A DNA stretch of 64,000 nt from contig NZ_CP017603.1 in NCBI RefSeq assembly GCF_001854185.1, positions 744,001 through 808,000 on the forward strand. Reading direction: 5' to 3'. The translations under genes were made by a program, and so were the position numbers. Origin of the DNA: Clostridium formicaceticum (GTDB lineage: Bacteria > Bacillota > Clostridia > Peptostreptococcales > Natronincolaceae). This document shows, one piece after another, positions 17,680-26,003 of the stretch. The notes under the pieces are model-generated. The model saw only the letters and a program-made list of their open reading frames with translations. It was not told where the DNA came from and did no database searches. How positions within the stretch are numbered: the first letter of the stretch is position 1; every line of letters begins with the position of its first letter.

Positions 17680-18453
17680 ATGTATCATATGTATTATAGT
17701 CAAGTGCCATGCCCCCCTGGAACGACACCTTATATCATTCGGGCAGGTGATACCTTTTATAGATTAGCAATTCGATTTAATACAACCATTCAAGCTATCA
17801 TTGCAGCGAATCCTACTGTTAATCCAAATATGCTGATGATCGGGCAGCAAATTTGTATTCCTGCCGCTATACCTCCTACTACTTGTCCAGCAGGAACAAC
17901 AGCCTACACTATTAGAGCTGGCGATACTTTTTATGCCATAGCTAGAGCTCATAATATCTCTCTAGATGCTTTGCTGGCTGCAAACCCCGGTGTTGATCCA
18001 GACAGACTATTTATTGGCCAAATCATTTGTATACCTAGGCCTACACCGCCCCCTGCTCCCGTATGCCCTACCTTGAGAGTAGGTAGCAGAGGTGGTGCTG
18101 TAAGACAACTTCAACAACTTTTAAAAGATGCTGGCTTTGATCCAGGACCTATTGATGGTATTTTCGGTTCTAGAACACAAGCAGCGGTTATAGCTTTCCA
18201 AGCTAGTAAAGGCCTTACTCAGGATGGGATTGTAGGAATACGGACATGGACTGCACTTGGAGTAGACTGCACTACGCCACCACCAACTACTTGTCCTTCT
18301 GGAACAACTGCTTACACGATACGATCAGGAGATACCTTCTATAATCTTGCTATTAGATACAATACAACTGTGGAAGCAATCAGAAGAGCTAATCCAAGCG
18401 TAAATCCGGATAATTTAATCGTAGGACAAATAATTTGTATACCTGTATCGTAA
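17680..18453 (+). CDS. Triple-LysM protein with an internal peptidoglycan-binding domain
   Basis: A 257-residue modular protein: LysM (17-61), LysM (75-119), PG_binding_1 (134-195), LysM (211-255), joined by proline-rich linkers. Each LysM repeat starts with CP.GTT.Y.IR.GDTFY and ends IxQQICIP or IGQIICIP, so the modules arose by duplication. There is no signal peptide or membrane segment. That, and the LysM type, suggest a spore-coat or cortex-associated protein like SafA, made inside the mother cell; this is inference. AAAGGAGG lies 8 bases before ATG. Upstream, CATAGTATA fits the sigma-K -10 pattern CATANNNTA, inside a palindromic TATACTATAGTATA region. Confidence 0.88.
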   Translation: MYHMYYSQVPCPPGTTPYIIRAGDTFYRLAIRFNTTIQAIIAANPTVNPNMLMIGQQICIPAAIPPTTCPAGTTAYTIRAGDTFYAIARAHNISLDALLAANPGVDPDRLFIGQIICIPRPTPPPAPVCPTLRVGSRGGAVRQLQQLLKDAGFDPGPIDGIFGSRTQAAVIAFQASKGLTQDGIVGIRTWTALGVDCTTPPPTTCPSGTTAYTIRSGDTFYNLAIRYNTTVEAIRRANPSVNPDNLIVGQIICIPVS

Positions 18454-18517
18454 ATGTGATGAACCCAACTTAGATAGTTAAGGTATTTGAAAGGAAAAAA
18501 CTACTAGACTTAAACAA

Positions 18518-18548
18518 TTAAGGACTCCCAAAAACTAGGAGTCCTTAA
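18518..18548. terminator. Bidirectional terminator after the LysM gene
   Basis: TTAAGGACTCC and GGAGTCCTTAA form a perfect 11-bp stem with a 9-base loop, between the LysM gene and a convergent small ORF. Confidence 0.75.
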
Positions 18549-18552
18549 CTGT

Positions 18553-18717
18553 TTAGGATTTCTTTTGATTTTTAACAGTATACTTTTTTCCTGCTATCAA
18601 TTTTTTATTTTTAAGCATTTCTTCATTATTAATAGCCCCTATATCACCAGCTAATTCATAGTTCATTTCATTAAAGAAATTTTTATCAATAGCTCCTTTG
18701 TTTTTTTTTCTTTTCAC
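18553..18717 (-). CDS. Small basic protein, possible alpha/beta-type small acid-soluble spore protein relative
   Basis: A 54-residue frame starting with GTG, preceded by AGAGGTGAT at 5 bases and closed by a terminator, so it is very likely a gene although short. It is lysine-rich (VKRKKNKGAIDKNFF at the start). The segment MNYELAGDIGA aligns by eye with the FKYEIASELGV segment of alpha/beta SASPs, but the typical C-terminal glycine-rich half is missing. I therefore treat the family call as tentative; it could be an unrelated spore or DNA-binding peptide. Confidence 0.5.
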   Translation of the reverse strand: MKRKKNKGAIDKNFFNEMNYELAGDIGAINNEEMLKNKKLIAGKKYTVKNQKKS

Positions 18718-18797
18718 ACATTATCACCTCTATTTTATTTTTCGTCTGATCCATTATCTCATACAAGGTAATTTTAGGAAAAAAATTTAATATCCGT

Positions 18798-20660
18798 TTA
18801 CTCACATTCATAAACAGAGTATATATCCGAAAACTCGATATTTATTCTTTCCCCTATGCTATTCATATTTATCGTATCGCTGCATAGTTCTATATCTTTC
18901 TCAGCTAGTATTTTTACAGGAAGCCCTACAATAAATTCCGTTCCTATCCCTAGTTTGCTTTTTACAGATATTGTTCCCTTCTGCATTTCTACTAATGCCT
19001 TTACAAGTGATAATCCTATTCCACTACCTTCATTACTTCTATTGAGAGAACTATCCACCTGCCTAAAACGTTCAAATATAATACCAAGTTTATCTTCAGG
19101 AATGCCTATACCAGTATCCTTCACAGATATAATAATATCATCCTGTCTATCATAAATATTTATGAAAATGCTACCTTTCTTCTCTGTAAACTTAATGGCA
19201 TTAGAAAGAAGGTTTAGCACAATCCTTTCGATAAAATCAGGATCACATGCAATCACCTTTTCTTCTATTTCTGTATCAAACAATATGGTTATTTCTTTCG
19301 TCTCAGCATATTTAGTAACTGACATAGTAATTTCTTCTATAAGGGAGACTATGTTATGATTTTTAAGCGTTAATTTCAAATACCCTCCATCATAACGACT
19401 AATATCGATCAGATTATTCACTAACCTTGAGAGTCTATAACAGTTTTGTTTTATCATCTTTACAAATTTTTGAAACTCAATTTTACATAAATCATCCTGC
19501 ATATCATCTTGTTTCAATATAAGAAGCTGTGTAGCTGAAAAAATTACATTAATAGGGGTTTTGAATTCATGAGATAGATTAGCAAAAAACTGGGTTTTTA
19601 ATTTGTCGTATTGCTCAATTTCTTCTGCCATATAGTCAAATACTTGTGCAGTTATTGCTATTTCATCATTGCCAGGTACATTAACACGTACTGAGTAATC
19701 ACCACTAGCTAAAGTATAGGCAGCGCTTTTTAATTTAGACATAGGGTACAGAATATGATTTCCTAACAAAACAGCTCCTCCTATAGAAATCAAAGAAACC
19801 AATATCAAAATAATCGTTGAATTTCGCACTTGCCTATAGTATTCCTTTAAAACAATATGTTGATTAGAGCTAACTATACACGTCCATCCAATTTCATTCA
19901 TAGGATAGACTACACGCATTCTTAAAGTCCCGTCCATTTCTGATTTGTAGTTTGCTGTTTTAAGCAATTCTCCCTTTGAAGCTTTCCAAGCACTAAAATT
20001 AAATGGTATCGTTTGCCCTCGTGAATATTTTACGTTTGGATCACTGCAGTATACCACACTTCTATTCGTATCCACAAATGTAAATCTACTGCCTTCATGA
20101 AATAAAAAACTCGGGAATCGTGATGCTAGCTTCTCTACATCTATGACAGCTACAATAATTCCTATCAGTTCTCCCTCTTGCTTTATTTCTCTAGCAACCG
20201 GTAAAATGAATTCACCCTCAGAGTTCAGTATAAGATCAGAAACAACTTTTTCTTCCCCTTGCAATATTCGTTGAAAATACCTATGTTGGTCAAATACTTG
20301 GCCTATTGGCTTGTGACTTGAACTAGCTAGAATAGTGCCTTCTAAATTGAAAAAATGTATGCTAGAAATGATTTTTTGAGCAAACTGACTTTCCTCTAAG
20401 TAAGATTGTATTTCTCCTACGGGTATGTTTTTCTGAGCAGTAATGTAGTTTGCAATCATTTCTTCCTGTATCCACACTTCCTCGATATAATTTACAAAAA
20501 CCTTTGAGATAGCCTCTGCATATTCAACATTTGATAAAAGTTCTCTTTCTGTTTGATGATTAAGCCCTCTAAAAATAGCTACACATTGAAATAATATTAA
20601 TGGAATAAGTGCTAAAAGTATCAAAATCAGTAGCTTTATTCGAATACTCAAACGCTTCAT
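18798..20660 (-). CDS. Membrane sensor histidine kinase, paralogue of the 12670 kinase
   Basis: A 620-residue kinase: TM1 (8-30), extracytoplasmic dCACHE-like sensor (31-278) with NLEGTILASSS and DTNRSVVYC, TM2 (281-300), HAMP (301-350), HisKA with His364 in FFANLSHEFKTPI, and ATPase with NLLSNAIKF, DTGIGIP and GSGIGLSLV. It shares with the other kinase the N-terminal IKLLILILLALIPLI-type anchor and the C-terminal ERINIEFSDIY tail. No response regulator is adjacent. Its ribosome binding site is a run of eight G (20665-20672), 4 bases from the ATG, a slippery tract that could vary in length. Confidence 0.93.
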   Translation of the reverse strand: MKRLSIRIKLLILILLALIPLILFQCVAIFRGLNHQTERELLSNVEYAEAISKVFVNYIEEVWIQEEMIANYITAQKNIPVGEIQSYLEESQFAQKIISSIHFFNLEGTILASSSHKPIGQVFDQHRYFQRILQGEEKVVSDLILNSEGEFILPVAREIKQEGELIGIIVAVIDVEKLASRFPSFLFHEGSRFTFVDTNRSVVYCSDPNVKYSRGQTIPFNFSAWKASKGELLKTANYKSEMDGTLRMRVVYPMNEIGWTCIVSSNQHIVLKEYYRQVRNSTIILILVSLISIGGAVLLGNHILYPMSKLKSAAYTLASGDYSVRVNVPGNDEIAITAQVFDYMAEEIEQYDKLKTQFFANLSHEFKTPINVIFSATQLLILKQDDMQDDLCKIEFQKFVKMIKQNCYRLSRLVNNLIDISRYDGGYLKLTLKNHNIVSLIEEITMSVTKYAETKEITILFDTEIEEKVIACDPDFIERIVLNLLSNAIKFTEKKGSIFINIYDRQDDIIISVKDTGIGIPEDKLGIIFERFRQVDSSLNRSNEGSGIGLSLVKALVEMQKGTISVKSKLGIGTEFIVGLPVKILAEKDIELCSDTINMNSIGERINIEFSDIYSVYECE

Positions 20661-20772
20661 TTTTCCCCCCCCTAATTTAAAGATATTTCTTTATTAGATT
20701 ACATACATAAACCCCATTCCTGTTGTCATCATTAAGATTATACCACAATTTTCCTTTTTCACATATCAGCAA

Positions 20773-20800
20773 TAAAAAAAAAGCTGCATCAATGCAGCTT
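20773..20800 (-). terminator. Orphan intrinsic terminator
   Basis: AAGCTGC and GCAGCTT form a stem with a 6-base loop, followed on the minus strand by nine T. The only upstream DNA in this direction is the 250 bases up to the TetR operator, so it must end a short RNA or be the leftover of a lost gene. Confidence 0.75.
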
Positions 20801-21026
20801 CAAACAAATTAAAGAGGGTTTTATTTATATCAACGGACAAGTGCTCCATAAAAGCTATGACATGCCACTAAATCCTTATTGATATTAAAAATTAACAAAC
20901 AAAATTAAAACTATCTAGTATTCTTTTTTTTACTCAGCAAATCCCCTAAATAATAAAGCATATGTATAATCTCTATAGGAAGTAAGATACAGCTACGAAA
21001 ACTAACTGGAATTTTTTGTTTGTGTC

Positions 21027-21072
21027 TTACATACCTTAGTATGTTATAATATTAACATACTAAGGTATGTAA
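21027..21072 (+). promoter_or_regulatory. Nested double operator and promoter of the TetR gene
   Basis: Two 16-bp palindromes, ACATACCTTAGTATGT and ACATACTAAGGTATGT, are themselves arranged as a perfect 20-bp inverted repeat with a 6-base centre. The extended -10 box TGTTATAAT (21042-21050) lies in the left arm and centre, 93 bases before the TetR start. This is the expected form of an autorepressed TetR operator with two dimer sites. Confidence 0.8.
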
Positions 21073-21142
21073 AGTCAATCCTTTATTTTTGAAAATATAA
21101 TTGTTATAATAATCTTAAATTATAAAGGGAATGGTAAGTTTT

Positions 21143-21748
21143 ATGGAGATCACACATAAAAAATTACGTAGAGAACAAGCTATCAATACAAAGAAAATTT
21201 TGCTAGATAAAGCTTTTTACCTATTTCAAAAAAAGGGATATGATAATATTACCGTAGAGCAAATTTGTAATGAACTAGGCCTAACAAAAGGTGCCTTCTA
21301 CTACCACTTCAAGTCAAAAGCTGACATTGTTAGAAGGAAATTTAGATTGACTGAGGGAAATTTACTAGAAATATATAGCGGTACTTTAGATTCCCCTCCT
21401 GATGTGCAGCTTCGTAGCATATTCGATTATTATATAAACTATTTTCAAAAAGATGCACTAGATGAAATAAAAATTTTTTTAAAAATTCAAATAGAGAATC
21501 ACTATAAAAACTTTTCAATCACTAGTGTTTTTCAAAAAAATGTTTTGACCAACATTATTCAAGAAGGACAAAGGATTGGCTATTTTAAGAAAAACTTAGA
21601 TAGTCAAGAAACTGCAAAATTTATATTAACCTATTTGTATGGTCTTCTACTAGAATGGTGTGCCTATGATGGTGAGTTTCAATTGGAGGCCGCCCTCAAC
21701 AACTTTTATGAAACTTATTTAAAGGAAGTGCTATTTATTAAAAAATAA
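21143..21748 (+). CDS. TetR/AcrR-family transcriptional regulator
   Basis: A 201-residue repressor. The N-terminal helix-turn-helix is clear (about 14-58): ILLDKAFYLFQKKGYDNITVEQICNELG is the region, ending in the recognition helix TKGAFYYHFKSKADI. The C-terminal ligand domain is variable and gives no substrate. I prefer the ATG at 21143, because the alternative ATG at 21131 abuts AAAGGGA with no spacing. The gene is preceded by a nested operator overlapping its promoter, so autoregulation is likely. No transporter or enzyme gene is adjacent, unusual for this family; the next gene downstream, speD, has its own terminator-separated unit. Confidence 0.9.
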   Translation: MEITHKKLRREQAINTKKILLDKAFYLFQKKGYDNITVEQICNELGLTKGAFYYHFKSKADIVRRKFRLTEGNLLEIYSGTLDSPPDVQLRSIFDYYINYFQKDALDEIKIFLKIQIENHYKNFSITSVFQKNVLTNIIQEGQRIGYFKKNLDSQETAKFILTYLYGLLLEWCAYDGEFQLEAALNNFYETYLKEVLFIKK

Positions 21749-22097
21749 AGTGGTTTAATAGGTATTAAAAATCCTGCCTACCCTAACATTTAGAGGTGGG
21801 ATTTTTATGCCCCAAAAGTAAAATTAGCTTCAAGTGGTGAGACACAAATACCTTTCGTCTATTCTATAATTTTAAGAAATTATTTTATAATTTAATTTGC
21901 TATTTACTATATAATTTAGTAAAATGTGAAGAGAAACATTGAAGCCTGTTATAGAATATTTATTAATTAATTGCTCAATATACTATAAAGAACAAATTTA
22001 TAATAATTTATATTATAGTGATAAAAATTCATGCCTTAACAATAGCGATATAAGTTTTATAATTTTCTAAGAAAAATATTAGAAAAGAGGAATGTCA
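21749..22097. other. 349-base A+T-rich spacer before speD
   Basis: Contains the terminator at 21767-21806 and a TTTACTA/TAGTAAA inverted repeat (21903-21923) that encloses a TATAAT box, a possible operator-promoter for speD. The -35 region is weak. Nothing else is recognised. Confidence 0.4.
21767..21806 (+). terminator. Terminator after the TetR gene
   Basis: AAAAATCC pairs with GGATTTTT, with an inner CCT/AGG step and a 13-base loop; a U-rich end is part of the stem. Confidence 0.65.
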
Positions 22098-22919
22098 TTG
22101 CCAAAGATAAATGAAAATAAATTAAGATTATATGGATTTAATAATTTAACAAAATCCTTAAGTTTTAATATCTATGATATCTGTTATACAAAAACTGAAG
22201 AAGATCGAAAAAGGTATATTGAGTATATTGATGAGCAGTATAACTCCGAAAGACTAACAAAAATTTTAAAGAATGTTACAGAATCTATCGGAGCCAGTGT
22301 ATTAAATATTGCTAAACAGGATTATGATCCTCAAGGCGCTAGTGTTACGCTACTAATTTCTGAAGAAGAGGTACCTTTATATGTACTAGATCCCTCCTGT
22401 AATAGAGGGGTACTAACACCAACCCGTGAAAATATAGTGGGTCATTTAGACAAAAGTCACGTAACTGTCCACACTTACCCTGAAAGTCATCCTGAAAATA
22501 ATATCAGTACCTTTAGGGTAGATATTGATGTATCCACTTGTGGTACTATTTCCCCTTTAAAGGCTCTTAATTATTTGATAGGTAGCTTTGATTCTGATAT
22601 TATCACCATCGATTATAGGGTTAGAGGATTTACTCGGGATATCGAAGGTAACAAACACTATATTGATCATAAGATTAGTTCTATTCAAGATTATATTGCC
22701 AGTACCACCATAGATAGATATAGTCTAATTGACATGAATATCTATCAGTCAAATATTTTTCATACTAAAATGAAAATAAAAGATATAGATCTTGATAATT
22801 ATTTATTTGAAATCTCAGAGGAAGATCTTTGTGAAGAAGAAAAAAGAGAAATCTTTGAACAGCTGAATCAAGAGATGACAGAAATATTCTATGGCATTAA
22901 CATCAATAACAGCAACTAA
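22098..22919 (+). CDS. speD: S-adenosylmethionine decarboxylase proenzyme, E. coli type
   Basis: A 273-residue proenzyme that self-cleaves to a pyruvoyl enzyme and supplies decarboxylated SAM for spermidine synthesis. The cleavage site is [15 protein letters not shown], between Lys119 and Ser120; STCG (Cys148) is the active-site cysteine, and [12 protein letters not shown] and NIFHTKM match the long E. coli-type enzyme rather than the short 120-residue Bacillus/Thermotoga form. The start is either TTG 22098 (AGAGG 7 bases upstream, preferred) or ATG 22092 (1 base from it). No speE is adjacent. Closed by a strong terminator. Confidence 0.93.
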   Translation: MPKINENKLRLYGFNNLTKSLSFNIYDICYTKTEEDRKRYIEYIDEQYNSERLTKILKNVTESIGASVLNIAKQDYDPQGASVTLLISEEEVPLYVLDPSCNRGVLTPTRENIVGHLDKSHVTVHTYPESHPENNISTFRVDIDVSTCGTISPLKALNYLIGSFDSDIITIDYRVRGFTRDIEGNKHYIDHKISSIQDYIASTTIDRYSLIDMNIYQSNIFHTKMKIKDIDLDNYLFEISEEDLCEEEKREIFEQLNQEMTEIFYGININNSN

Positions 22920-22934
22920 ATGATTTTACAAGCA

Positions 22935-22973
22935 AAAAAACGCTTATAGTTCTAAAGACTATAGGCGTTTTTT
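22935..22973 (+). terminator. Terminator after speD
   Basis: AACGCTTATAGT and ACTATAGGCGTT arms (one G-T pair) with a 7-base loop, followed by a run of T. Confidence 0.82.
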
Positions 22974-23015
22974 TGTTACATATATATTTAAAGGGTTGAG
23001 GTAAGTGAATTTTAT

Positions 23016-24365
23016 CTATAACATCTTAGGTAAATCTTCTTTTGCATCTCCGCTAATCAGTTGTAAATTAAAGGTATCTTGTAATACTTTTAGTACACCC
23101 GGTGTTACAAAGGCAGGAGCACTTGGCCCTATATAGATATTTTTTACACCTAAACTAAATAATCCTAATAAAATAGCCACAGCTTTTTGCTCAAACCATG
23201 ATAGCACAATGGTCAATGGTAAATCATTTACGCTACAACTAAAAGCTTCTGCTAAGGCTATAGCGATTTTTGCTGCTGAACCTGAATTGTTGCACTGTCC
23301 CAAGTCAATATATCTTGGAATTTCAGTTCCCGGCACAGTTCCAAAATCTATATCATTAAATCTAAACTTACCACAAGAAGTTGTTAAAATCACACATTCC
23401 TTCGGTAGTGTGCTGGCTAGTTCTCTATAATAATCTCTTCCTTTTGTAGGTGCATCACAACCAGCGATTACAAAAAATCTCTTGATTTTACCACCTTTTA
23501 CTGCATCAATGATTTCTGGAGCGATGGATAATACTGTATTGTGATGGAAACCTGTCGTTAAAACTTTATCAGACTTTATATTTGCCTTTGGTAAAGATAA
23601 AGCTCTCTTTATAATTGGTGTAAAGTCATCATTGATGATTTTTTCTGTTCCTTCTAAACCACAGGTACCATAAGACCAAAATCTATCAGAGTAGCTTCCT
23701 TTAATTGGCATCAAGCAGTTTGTTGTTCCTAAAATAGCGCCTGGAAATTCTTCAAACAGTTTTCTCTGATCGTACCAAGCTTTTCCTACGTTTCCTTTTA
23801 AATGAGGGTATTTTTTTAATTCAGGATAACCATGGGCTGGTAGCATTTCAGAGTGGGTATAAATATTAATACCTTTACCTTTTGTTTGTTTTAATAATTC
23901 TTCTAATGCATATAAGTTATGTCCTGTTACTAGTATTGCATGTCCTTCCACCTTATCCTGTGTCACAGTTACCGGCTGTGGAATCCCTAGTCTTGAAGTG
24001 TGAGCTTTATCTAATAAATCCATTACCTTTACTGTAGCTTCTCCCACCTTCATTGCCATACCGATGTGTTCCTGTAAGTTAAAGTTTGAATTTGTTAATG
24101 TAGTATATAATGCCTCATGCGCAATTGCGTCTACTTCAGGATCAACCATTCCTAGCTCTCTAGCATGTGTCGCATAGGCAGCAACGCCTTTTAACCCAAA
24201 GATAATAATATCTTGTAGACTTGCTATATCAGGATTTTTTCCACAAACACCAAACTTTGTACATCCTCCCTCTGGTGTTTGTTCACATTGATAGCAAAAC
24301 ATTGGATTGCTCTCCTTTACCTCATTGCCTTGGTTGTTGTTTTTATTCTTAAATATTCCGAACAT
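23016..24365 (-). CDS. hcp: Hybrid cluster protein (hydroxylamine reductase/NO-related), short class
   Basis: A 449-residue iron-sulfur protein. The N-terminal cluster motif is C24-x2-C27-x7-C35-x5-C41 (CYQCEQTPEGGC..), and hybrid-cluster ligands are seen in GTTNCLMP, YGTCGLEG, IAGCDAPTKGRDYY, LTTSCGKFRFND and QCNNSGS. Classical Hcp is about 540 residues; this one lacks roughly 90, as in class III proteins without the second helical bundle. A 21-residue extension precedes the usual MFCYQC start. ATG 24365 is chosen since GGGAG lies 8 bases upstream. Hcp is linked to nitrosative-stress defence. An FNR/CRP-type site precedes it. Confidence 0.92.
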   Translation of the reverse strand: MFGIFKNKNNNQGNEVKESNPMFCYQCEQTPEGGCTKFGVCGKNPDIASLQDIIIFGLKGVAAYATHARELGMVDPEVDAIAHEALYTTLTNSNFNLQEHIGMAMKVGEATVKVMDLLDKAHTSRLGIPQPVTVTQDKVEGHAILVTGHNLYALEELLKQTKGKGINIYTHSEMLPAHGYPELKKYPHLKGNVGKAWYDQRKLFEEFPGAILGTTNCLMPIKGSYSDRFWSYGTCGLEGTEKIINDDFTPIIKRALSLPKANIKSDKVLTTGFHHNTVLSIAPEIIDAVKGGKIKRFFVIAGCDAPTKGRDYYRELASTLPKECVILTTSCGKFRFNDIDFGTVPGTEIPRYIDLGQCNNSGSAAKIAIALAEAFSCSVNDLPLTIVLSWFEQKAVAILLGLFSLGVKNIYIGPSAPAFVTPGVLKVLQDTFNLQLISGDAKEDLPKML

Positions 24366-24406
24366 GATTATTTCTCCCTTCAAATTTATATATTATTTAT
24401 ATGAAT

Positions 24407-24449
24407 AATATATAACAAATCTTCTGACTTTACCGTGACATAAGTCACG
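24407..24449 (-). promoter_or_regulatory. FNR/CRP-family activator site and -10 box of hcp
   Basis: CGTGACATAAGTCACG (24434-24449) is a CGTGAC-N4-GTCACG palindrome of the FNR/HcpR kind. On the minus strand TATATT at 24412-24407 is a plausible -10; the palindrome centre is 32 bases from the -10 centre, which places it at -41.5, the class II activator position. Only the palindrome is certain; the activator is inferred. Confidence 0.6.
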
Positions 24450-24571
24450 TTGTTTTGTGATTATAATCATGCTGTACCAACTTTTTTCAATTAGTTCTTT
24501 TCTCCTCTTCATTTTGCCAAATATGTTATTAAGAACTTCATATTTGTACTAATTTCTCTAGTTTAATAAAA

Positions 24572-25429
24572 TTACTTTATTAGATCAGATATAGGCACAA
24601 TTTCAATACCTTTTTTTTCAAAAACAGGAATCATTTCTTGTATAGCCTTGGCTGTTATAACGCCTCCTTCAGGTCCTACATGACCTATTCCTATTGCATA
24701 ACCCTTCTCTAACGCCAACTCCCCCAGTAGAACTAGCTGTCTTTTTATTGCTTCAACATTCTTTTCATTATCTAAAAATACTGCTCGTTCTAGAACTGGT
24801 ACTTCGTATTCCTTTGCAATTTCTGCTATAACGGAGTTCATACTTGTTTTACTGTCCACTATGTACATATTGTTCTCCTTTAATACATCAATGATGGCTG
24901 CCATGATTCTTTTATCCTCTGTAGCCTTAGAACCCATGTGATTGTTAATACCTACTGCATAGGATACATTTTCAATAGCTTCTCTCATAATACTTTTAAT
25001 TTGCTCTGTGGAGAGATTTATCGTAATCCCTTTTTCACCTAACCATTTAGGGCTCCCAATATGAGGTTCCATAGGAAGATGAATAATAATCTCATGTCCT
25101 TTACTATGGGCTAATTCTGCATCTTCAGTAGTATAGGGTAAAAATGGGATCACTGCACAAGTTAGCGTAGCCTGAATATCTACCATTTCCTTTGTACCAT
25201 TGCCAGCATTTCCAAAATCATCTATGATGATAGCTATTTTAGCTTTAACCTCTCTATTTTCTCTATATCCTAATTTTTCTACAATGGTTTCATGATAGTT
25301 CCAAACCTTAGTATTTTTCTTAATCTGAATTCTTACCCCTATCATGATAAGAAAAAGAATGATAAATAATATTAAGCTACATAGTATTCTTTTTTTATTT
25401 ATCACAATAAAAAAAATTTTATTTTTCAT
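24572..25429 (-). CDS. Divergent polysaccharide deacetylase family protein
   Basis: A 285-residue protein with an N-terminal membrane anchor (about 11-31) and a COG2861-type deacetylase-fold domain. Diagnostic segments are IAIIIDDFGNAG (65-76), EIIIHLPMEP (112-121), GINNHMGSKAT (153-163) and IGHVGPEGG near the C-terminus; they carry the Asp and His ligands of the fold. Its enzymatic role is not established. It is probably on the outer face of the membrane and acts on the envelope. Between hcp and a divergent small membrane protein gene, with no evident operon. Confidence 0.85.
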   Translation of the reverse strand: MKNKIFFIVINKKRILCSLILFIILFLIMIGVRIQIKKNTKVWNYHETIVEKLGYRENREVKAKIAIIIDDFGNAGNGTKEMVDIQATLTCAVIPFLPYTTEDAELAHSKGHEIIIHLPMEPHIGSPKWLGEKGITINLSTEQIKSIMREAIENVSYAVGINNHMGSKATEDKRIMAAIIDVLKENNMYIVDSKTSMNSVIAEIAKEYEVPVLERAVFLDNEKNVEAIKRQLVLLGELALEKGYAIGIGHVGPEGGVITAKAIQEMIPVFEKKGIEIVPISDLIK

Positions 25430-25608
25430 TTTATCACCTTTCCTATATTATTAGCTTTTATCATACCTTCCCTTATATAAATGAATAAAACAACTTCCTA
25501 TTGTGCATGCTATTTATAAGTGACATTCTTTTAAAACAACACTGCCTTCTGAAATGTGAAGGTGAGTTTTGTTGCATAAAAAATATTTGTTGAAATGGAG
25601 GTATTACC

Positions 25609-25980
25609 GTGTCAGACGAAAGAAATTCAAACCGTACTCAGGACGCCCCAGGTTGGGGTAAATTAATTTTAAGATTTATCATATCTGCTATTGTTATCGC
25701 AGTAGCTGCCTTTATTACACCAGGCTTTAGAATTGAAGGTTTATGGGGTGTTATCGTGGCCGCTTTAGTGATTTCAATTGTTAATTACTTAGTAGAAAGG
25801 GTGTTCAAGGTTGATGCTTCTCCTTTTGGTAGAGGGATTATAGGCTTCATTGTTGCCGCTATTGTTATTTATATTAGTCAATTTATTGTTCCTGCTATGA
25901 CAGTAACCTTTTTAGGTGCCATCATAGGGGCACTTGTCATAGGGATTATTGATATGATTATCCCTGGTAAAACAATTTAG
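25609..25980 (+). CDS. Four-TM small membrane protein (phage_holin_4_2 family)
   Basis: A 123-residue protein starting with GTG, GGAGGT 6 bases upstream. Four hydrophobic helices at about 18-40, 44-62, 76-93 and 97-117 follow a short polar N-terminus. The family (DUF360/holin 4_2) is widespread in bacterial chromosomes; despite its name there is no lysin or phage gene here, so a lysis function should not be assumed. It is divergent from the deacetylase-like gene and convergent with cwlD. Confidence 0.8.
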   Translation: MSDERNSNRTQDAPGWGKLILRFIISAIVIAVAAFITPGFRIEGLWGVIVAALVISIVNYLVERVFKVDASPFGRGIIGFIVAAIVIYISQFIVPAMTVTFLGAIIGALVIGIIDMIIPGKTI

Positions 25981-26003
25981 GTTATAGAGAATATATCTAA
26001 TTT

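Larger units (their letters stand above)
20661..21142. other. 482-base spacer between kinase and TetR gene
   Basis: Holds a minus-strand terminator (20773-20800) with no gene to serve, a 16-codon minus-strand frame (20911-20961, MLYYLGDLLSKKK...) that may be a gene relic, and the nested TetR-type operator at 21027-21072. Confidence 0.5.

Noticed and set aside
25609-25980. Prophage lysis gene
   Set aside because: The holin-like protein belongs to a common chromosomal family and no other phage gene is near.
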